Source: Bacteroides stercoris ATCC 43183
Lineage (GTDB): Bacteria > Bacteroidota > Bacteroidia > Bacteroidales > Bacteroidaceae
Direction of reading: 5' to 3'
DNA length: 64,000 bases
Assembly (NCBI RefSeq): GCF_025147325.1
Contig: NZ_CP102262.1
Coordinates: forward strand, 1,798,001 to 1,862,000
The notes beneath the pieces were generated by a model. It was not told the origin of the DNA and made no database searches. It saw only the letters and a list, made by a program, of their open reading frames with translations. Shown one piece after another: positions 58,223-64,000 of this stretch (its first letter is position 1; each line of letters begins with the position of its first letter). Made by a program: the position numbers and the translations under genes.

Positions 58223-60673
58223 ATGAGAAAACTAGTATGGTCAGTGCTGGCAGCAATGGCAATTTTTTTGTCTGGCTGTACTGATGAAACTGAGTCAATG
58301 TCTTCGTCAGAACATACTGTAGTGCATCTGATTCCTGATGTGGATGTGTCTACTCGCGGGCTGACAGCTCCTCAACAGGTGAATGGTTATCATTTACGTT
58401 ATATTCTGGAAGCTTATGCACAGGAAGCAGAAGGTACTTTGGGTGCAAAGTTAATACGTCTCTGCCAGACATCTTCTACTTTTGAACTGGAACTGATGCC
58501 TGACAAAACCTATACTTTTCTGGCTTGGGCTGATTACGTAAGTAGTGGGATGGATAATGTGAAACTGAATAATGTAAATGATGAATTCTACACCACCGCC
58601 GATCTGCAGAATGTGTCTATGAATACAGCCAAGTGGGCTTTGAATACAGCTGCTAAAGATGCTTTCTGTGCTGTGAAGAAAAACATCCGGGCAGGTGCTC
58701 CGATTGAGCTGTCCTTGAAGCGTCCGTTGGCTATGATGAACATCAGGACGAAGACATCTGTTGAAAGAACCAAGGCTGTACAAATCAGTTATCCCAGTGT
58801 CTATACAGCTTATAATGTGCTGGCAGCTGATGTTACGGGAAAGGCAGGTAAGCAGACATTTGCAGCACCCGTTTTGACTGACGAAGGCAATAACCGCATT
58901 GCTTATGACTATCTGTTTGTTCATCCGTTGGCTGATTCCGGTAAATACAAACAAGGTAGTAGTTTGTATAACGTAATTATCAATTTATTTGACGTGACTG
59001 AAACGGCTGATACACCGGATGCATCTTATGAAGTGGAATCTGTGCCTTTCTCTCCGAACTATCGTACCAATCTTATTTGTTCGGATATAGCAGAATCTGA
59101 GGTACAGACGCAGGTAAGTGTCTCTGTGGATACGGCTTTTGAAACTCCGGAACAGACTGCTTCCAAACAGTTTATCAATAGTTCATATATCCGTACTAGT
59201 TTCTATGAAACCGGCCGTATCTTTACCAAAGGGTTGCAGACTTGCAATGATTTGATTTATCTGGTAGCCAATCCCTATTTTGGCGGTCCTTTGTATTTTG
59301 AAATACCTGAGAGTACTTTCTCTTTGTCTGCTGGTACTACCTGGATGGCTGGTTATGCAGACCGCACTGGTGTGGTCTCACTGGATGGAACAGCGCAGCT
59401 GGATGTGAAAGCTGATATATTGAATAAAGCCATTGGTGAATTTCCGAAATTCACATTTGCTACGTGGGTGTATATCGATGAATGGCATGCAGGAGCTTTC
59501 CTCTTTAAAAAACAGAATGGGAACAATGCCCCAAAGGTTGGTTTGAAATTAGGTGATACTGTAGGCAAGTTGACTTTCTTTGTAGATAATACAACCCATA
59601 CCTATACTACAGCCTCGCTGCAAACAGGTGCTTGGCATCATGTGTCGCTGGTTCATGATGGAGTAGCCCAAAACACAGAATTGTTTGTTGATGGAGTTTC
59701 TGCAGGAAAAACAACGGCATTTCTGAAACTTCCATTTATGAATGCCTATTTTAATATGTATTTGGGCACTGGATTGAAAGGTAAGTTGGACGAAACTTTC
59801 TTTAGTATGTTGCCGATGTCAGCTGCTGAAATCAATGAGGTAAAGACCGATGGACTGAACTTTGGGAACTGGAATCACACCAAAGTACAGGCTTATTGGA
59901 AATATGATGAAGAGCAAAATCCAGGAAAGGATTCTCATAGTTGGGTAACTATTATGGAAGATGTCCGTTCGAAGTTGACCGGCAAGGATATCAAGTTCCG
60001 TTTGGGGGTGTCCGGCGGTGATTGGGCAGCTATGATTGGCAATGCCAGTAATCGTACTTCATTCGCTAAAAATATTAAGACTGTGCTCGACAAATATCAG
60101 TTGGACGGGGTTGACCTGGATTTTGAATGGGCATATTCTGCTGACCAATTTAAGAATTACAGTTTGACTATTCAGGAAATTAGAAAAGTAATAGGCTCTG
60201 ATTATCTACTTACGGTTTCTTTGCACCCCATTTCTTATAAGATAACTCCGGAAGCAGTGGCTGCCTGCGATTGGATTTCATTCCAATGTTATGGTCCGAA
60301 AGCTATCGAATTCCCTTATGAGAGTTATACTAGCCATTTGCAGGCTGCTATTAATTACGGTATTCCAACAGAAAAACTGGTGCCCGGACTACCTTTCTAT
60401 GGTACAAAAAACTGGAACTCTGGTAGCTCGGAAGGCACGGTTGCCTATTTTGATATGGTAAAGGAAGGTTCTGTCAAGAATACGACTGATGATCAGGTAA
60501 CTTATAAAGGAACTACGTACTATTTGAACAGTGTATCTACTATTCAGAAAAAAGTAAGGTATGCGCTCGGCCAGCACATGCACGGTGTGATGTCATGGGA
60601 TTTGGCCACCGACTGTGATTATGAAAATTCACTTTCTTTACAGCGTGCAGTAGTAGAGGAAATCAGGAAATAA
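58223..60673 (+). CDS. GH18 multidomain lipoprotein (DUF, LamG and GH18 domains)
   Basis: An 816-residue lipoprotein (lipobox LSGC in MRKLVWSVLAAMAIFLSGC). Residues about 30-310 form a DUF6562-like beta-rich domain (VSTRGLTAPQQVNGYHLRYILEAYA...FLAWADYV) seen in surface proteins; about 360-535 is a LamG sandwich (FTFATWVYIDEWHAGAFLF; AWHHVSLVHDG); about 540-816 is a GH18 barrel with D628, D631, D633 and E635 in the DGVDLDFEW motif, so all catalytic residues are present. In this setting an endo-beta-N-acetylglucosaminidase acting on N-glycans is more likely than a chitinase. The barrel's second-strand region looks short. Next to GH20 and GH95 this supports a host-glycan target. Confidence 0.88.
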   Translation: MRKLVWSVLAAMAIFLSGCTDETESMSSSEHTVVHLIPDVDVSTRGLTAPQQVNGYHLRYILEAYAQEAEGTLGAKLIRLCQTSSTFELELMPDKTYTFLAWADYVSSGMDNVKLNNVNDEFYTTADLQNVSMNTAKWALNTAAKDAFCAVKKNIRAGAPIELSLKRPLAMMNIRTKTSVERTKAVQISYPSVYTAYNVLAADVTGKAGKQTFAAPVLTDEGNNRIAYDYLFVHPLADSGKYKQGSSLYNVIINLFDVTETADTPDASYEVESVPFSPNYRTNLICSDIAESEVQTQVSVSVDTAFETPEQTASKQFINSSYIRTSFYETGRIFTKGLQTCNDLIYLVANPYFGGPLYFEIPESTFSLSAGTTWMAGYADRTGVVSLDGTAQLDVKADILNKAIGEFPKFTFATWVYIDEWHAGAFLFKKQNGNNAPKVGLKLGDTVGKLTFFVDNTTHTYTTASLQTGAWHHVSLVHDGVAQNTELFVDGVSAGKTTAFLKLPFMNAYFNMYLGTGLKGKLDETFFSMLPMSAAEINEVKTDGLNFGNWNHTKVQAYWKYDEEQNPGKDSHSWVTIMEDVRSKLTGKDIKFRLGVSGGDWAAMIGNASNRTSFAKNIKTVLDKYQLDGVDLDFEWAYSADQFKNYSLTIQEIRKVIGSDYLLTVSLHPISYKITPEAVAACDWISFQCYGPKAIEFPYESYTSHLQAAINYGIPTEKLVPGLPFYGTKNWNSGSSEGTVAYFDMVKEGSVKNTTDDQVTYKGTTYYLNSVSTIQKKVRYALGQHMHGVMSWDLATDCDYENSLSLQRAVVEEIRK

Positions 60674-60774
60674 CAGAGATGGAAGAAGTGGATGCGGAAA
60701 TGCTATCGCAGGAATCAACTCATTGCTATGATTCTCTTTTGTGTGAGCTGCTTGGTATGTACTTTATGGATAAT

Positions 60775-63258
60775 ATGAAAAGAAACAGGATTATATTTAT
60801 AGGATTGTTAATGAGCCTTGGCGTTTATGGTCAGGGCATACAACCACCCTTGTCTTACTGGTTTGATACTCCCACGACGTTAAACGGTCATGCTGTATGG
60901 TATGGTGGAAATCCGGAATTATGGAAGGATAAGAAACCTATTTCAGCTGGAGACCATGCTAAGAATCCGGATGCAGAATGGGAATCAGCTTCCTTGCCTT
61001 TGGGCAATGGTAGTATAGGTGCTAATATTTTAGGATCAATAGAAGCCTAACGTATTACCTTTAACGAGAAAACCTTATGGAGAGGAGGACCGAATACCGC
61101 TAAGGGAGCGGCGTATTATTGGAATGTAAATAAGCAGTCTGCTTATCTTCTTGACGAGATTCGTAAAGCCTTTACTGAAGGTAATCAAGAAAAGGCCGAA
61201 CGTCTGACCTGCCAGAACTTCAACAGTACAGTTCCATATGAATCTTATAAAGAAGACCCATTCCGGTTCGGTAACTTTACGACGATGGGAGAATTCTACA
61301 TAGAAACAGGACTAAGTACTATTGGGATAAGCGGATATCGCCGTGAACTGTCGCTCGATTCAGCCCGTGCAATAGTACAATTTTGCAAAGATGGAGTAAA
61401 ATATAAGCGTACTTCATTTATATCTTATCCTGCAAACGTTTTGGTGATGCGTTATAGTGCTGACCGCCCTGCTAAACAGAACCTTAGATTCAGCTATGCT
61501 CCTAATCCGGTTTCGGCAGGCTCTTTACAACCTGAAGGGAAAAATGGATTGGTTTTTCGAGCCAGATTAGATAATAATAGTATGGAGTATGTAGTGCGTA
61601 TGCGGGTTTTAACGCAAGGTGGAACTGTAACGAATACTCATGACCAACTCCTTATCGAAGGAGCGGATGAGGTGGTATTTCTGATTACAGCTGATACTGA
61701 CTATCTGATTAATTTCAACCCTGACTTCACTAATCCGAAAACGTATGTGGGAGTAAATCCGGAAGAAACGACAGCTTATTGGATAAATGAGGCAGAAAAA
61801 CAAGGCTATGAAGCGTTATATCAAGCTCACTATGCAGATTATACAGCATTGTTCAACCGTGTGAAACTGAACTTGACAAATTCATCTGATTTTCGTGATA
61901 TGCCGATTACTCAACGTTTGAGTCGTTATCGCGAAGGTCAAAAAGATTTCTATTTAGAACAATTGTACTATCAGTTTGGCCGTTACTTGTTGATAGCCAG
62001 TTCTCGTCCCGGCAATTTTCCTGCCAATTTGCAAGGTATATGGCATAATAATGTAGATGGTCCGTGGCGTGTGGACTATCACAACAATATCAATCTGCAG
62101 ATGAACTATTGGCCGGCATGTTCTACCAATCTGAGCGAATGCATGAAACCGCTCATAGATTTCATCCGTACTTTGGTAAAACCTGGTGAGAAGACTGCTC
62201 AGGCATATTTTGGGGCTCGTGGCTGGACGGCTTCCATTTCTGGAAATATCTTTGGTTTTACTACACCGTTGGAGAGTGAGAATATGTCGTGGAATTTCAA
62301 CCCTATGGCAGGACCATGGCTGGCAACACACATTTGGGAGTATTATGATTACACCAGAGATGTGAAGTTTCTCAAAGAAATCGGTTATGAACTGATTAAA
62401 AGTAGTGCTAACTTTGCCGTAGATTACTTATGGCATAAACCCGACGGTACCTATACTGCGGCTCCTTCCACTTCTCCTGAACATGGTCCGGTAGACCAGG
62501 GAGCAACCTTCGTACATGCAGTAGTCCGTGAAATTCTACTCGATGCTATCGATGCCAGCAAAGTGCTGCGGGTGGATGCTAAAGAACGCAAATACTGGGA
62601 GCAGGTATTGGAGAAGTTGGTTCCTTATAAAATTGGGCGCTATGGTCAGCTGATGGAATGGTCCGGTGATATGGATGATCCGAAAGACCAGCATCGTCAT
62701 GTGAACCATCTCTTTGGTTTGCATCCCGGGCATACGGTATCACCGATAACCACCCCTGAACTTTCCGATGCTTCCAGAGTGGTGTTGGAACACCGGGGTG
62801 ATGGAGCAACCGGTTGGAGTATGGGTTGGAAACTTAATCAGTGGGCGCGTCTGCACGATGGTAATCATGCTTATAAACTTTTTGGTAATCTCTTAAAACA
62901 CGGAACATTGAATAATCTTTGGGACATGCATCCGCCTTTCCAGATTGATGGGAATTTTGGTGGCACGGCCGGTGTTACGGAAATGCTGCTACAAAGTCAC
63001 ATGGGATTCATTCACTTGTTGCCAGCTTTGCCCGATGCTTGGAGTGACGGTTCTGTGTCCGGACTTTGTGCCCGTGGAAATTTTTCATTGGATGTATGCT
63101 GGAAAGATGGAAAGCTGCGACAGGTTGACATTATTTCTTATGCGGGAACACCTTGCATATTGAGATATCGGGACGCTGTGCTGATTTTCAAGACTCAAAA
63201 AGGGAAAAGCTATCGTGTAACCTATCAGAATGGATGTCTGATTTTGAATAAACGATAG
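60775..63258 (+). pseudogene. GH95 alpha-L-fucosidase gene interrupted by an in-frame stop
   Basis: From ATG 60775 the frame encodes signal peptide MKRNRIIFIGLLMSLGVYGQG and the GH95 N-terminal domain, then hits TAA at 61048-61050 (codon 92), inside the conserved stretch ...LPLGNGSIGAN...[stop]RITFNEKTLW. Beyond the stop the same frame continues without shift to 63258 with all GH95 motifs: SRPGNFPANLQGIWHN, DYHNNINLQMNYWPA, TAAPSTSPEHGPVDQG and QIDGNFGGTAGVTEM. The only damage I see is this one codon, one base from several sense codons (for example GAA or CAA). The full length would be 827 residues. A restart at ATG 61285 would lack the N-terminal sandwich. A sequencing error is also possible. 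Confidence 0.85.
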
Positions 63259-63385
63259 ATTTCTTGTTCGTATAGTGAAGTTTATGAATTCTTTTCCTGG
63301 TTGGAAATGAATGTAATACCGATGAAATGGGCATAAATGCTTTATTTCAGAAGCTGGAGTCCTTAAAAATACTATCAATGAAAAT

Positions 63386-63452
63386 ATAGTGATTTTTAGA
63401 CCTATTAATAGTGATTTTTGTACTTCGGTTTTTGGATTGTTTTGCAATTTTG
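63386..63452 (+). promoter_or_regulatory. PUL promoter with candidate HTCS binding site (SusC gene)
   Basis: Direct repeat ATAGTGATTTTT at 63386-63397 and 63408-63419 (22-bp period, about two helix turns), then a -7 box CAATTTTG at 63445-63452 (one base off TAnnTTTG). The first repeat is 59 bp from the -7 box, as at 52889-52955. The rest of the 232-bp gap (63259-63490) shows nothing further. Confidence 0.6.
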
Positions 63453-63490
63453 CAGCGTTGAAACGACAATATTTATTTAAATTTAATTCT

Positions 63491-64000
63491 ATGAGACAAA
63501 GACTTCAAAAGGCGATGCTTGTGATGGTGCTATGTCTGTTGGCTGTAACCACAGCTCTCGCTCAGGCCATTCAAGTGAAAGGTATTGTGTACGATGGTAA
63601 TGGTGAAACGATGCCTGGTGTAAACGTACATGTAAAAGGTGCTGCCAGTGGTACCATAACTGATGTAAATGGTAATTATACTGTTTCTGTTCCAAATTCC
63701 AATTCTATATTGGTATTCTCTTTTATTGGATATACAACGCAGGAAATAAAAGTAGGTAATCGTACCAATATTAATGTAACATTGAAAGACGACTTGCAGC
63801 AATTGGATGAAGTTGTCGTTGTGGCTTACGGTACGGCTCGCAAGGGTGACTTGACCGGTGCTTTGACTACCATGCGTCCGGATGGCAATGAGGCTATGAA
63901 AGCGACATCTATAGACAATCTGCTTGATGGTAAAGTTGCCGGTCTGGTAGTAAATACAGCATCTGCTACTCCGGGCGCTGCTTCCTCTATTACGATTCGT
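63491..64000 (+). CDS. SusC-like TonB-dependent receptor, N-terminal part (cut by window end)
   Basis: 170 codons are present and the frame is open at the window edge. Signal peptide MRQRLQKAMLVMVLCLLAVTTALAQ, then a carboxypeptidase-regulatory-like domain (VKGIVYDGNGETMPGVNVHVKG...GTITDVNGNYTVSVPN), then the TonB box/plug start DEVVVVAYGTARKGDLTGAL and the beginning of the plug (GKVAGLVVNTASATPG). There is no N-terminal STN domain, so it belongs to the HTCS-type and not the anti-sigma-type receptors. A SusD partner is expected just beyond the window. It closes the PUL with GH2, GH20, GH18 and GH95. Confidence 0.93.
   Translation, partial: MRQRLQKAMLVMVLCLLAVTTALAQAIQVKGIVYDGNGETMPGVNVHVKGAASGTITDVNGNYTVSVPNSNSILVFSFIGYTTQEIKVGNRTNINVTLKDDLQQLDEVVVVAYGTARKGDLTGALTTMRPDGNEAMKATSIDNLLDGKVAGLVVNTASATPGAASSITIR

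Noticed and set aside
61048-61050. Possible recoded stop codon in the GH95 gene
   Set aside because: TAA is not the codon used for selenocysteine (TGA) or pyrrolysine (TAG), and no recoding structure is apparent; a nonsense mutation or base-call error is simpler.

Overview
The window reads as a chromosomal segment of a gut Bacteroides (Bacteroidota). The support is SusC/SusD-type outer-membrane pairs, a one-protein hybrid two-component regulator, many periplasmic glycoside hydrolases with signal peptides or lipoboxes, and repeated promoter elements of the Bacteroides type (-7 box TAnnTTTG, sometimes with a TTTG near -33). I found no rRNA, tRNA or CRISPR array. The species cannot be fixed from the sequence alone.

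Layout. 1-765 is the 3' end of prfC. 1130-4311 is an exact 1591-bp tandem duplication, each unit carrying an IS110/IS1111-type transposase; it sits directly against an AAA ATPase gene (4305-5627) whose promoter and start codon lie in the duplicated unit. 5761-9130 is a sodium-pumping decarboxylase operon (gamma, alpha, beta). On the minus strand, 19707 down to 9210, are a LacI regulator, a maltose-type MFS importer, a GH65 phosphorylase, and then a three-gene RND efflux system. On the plus strand, 20009-26214, are a PL8-like lyase, a GH53 galactanase and a GH2 enzyme, followed at 27047-36532 by a starch-type Sus locus (SusC, SusD, two SusE/F-type lipoproteins, SusG-like GH13). 36538-48541 is mostly housekeeping: GNAT, nitroreductase, small membrane protein, DUF2520, kdsC, maf, TPR protein, porin, pgk, nth, MFS, pheS. 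48765-64000 is a second PUL, host-glycan type: hybrid two-component regulator, GH2 beta-galactosidase, GH20, GH18, a GH95 fucosidase broken by an in-frame stop, and the start of a SusC gene that runs off the window.

How the parts fit. The same 14-bp LacI-type operator lies upstream of the lacI-MFS-GH65 cluster and upstream of the starch SusC gene. This suggests one regulator joins capture and depolymerisation of alpha-glucan outside to maltose import and phosphorolysis inside. In the second PUL the two major promoters (GH2 and SusC) share an ATAGTSATTTTT half-site at exactly the same distance (59 bp) from the -7 box, a good candidate for the hybrid regulator's binding site.

Beyond genes, a roughly 150-bp palindromic element occurs four times, each within about 30-45 bp of a stop codon. 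The oadB terminator hairpin reuses the sequence of its outer arms. Two other large hairpins lie in the 830-bp gap before the starch SusC gene.
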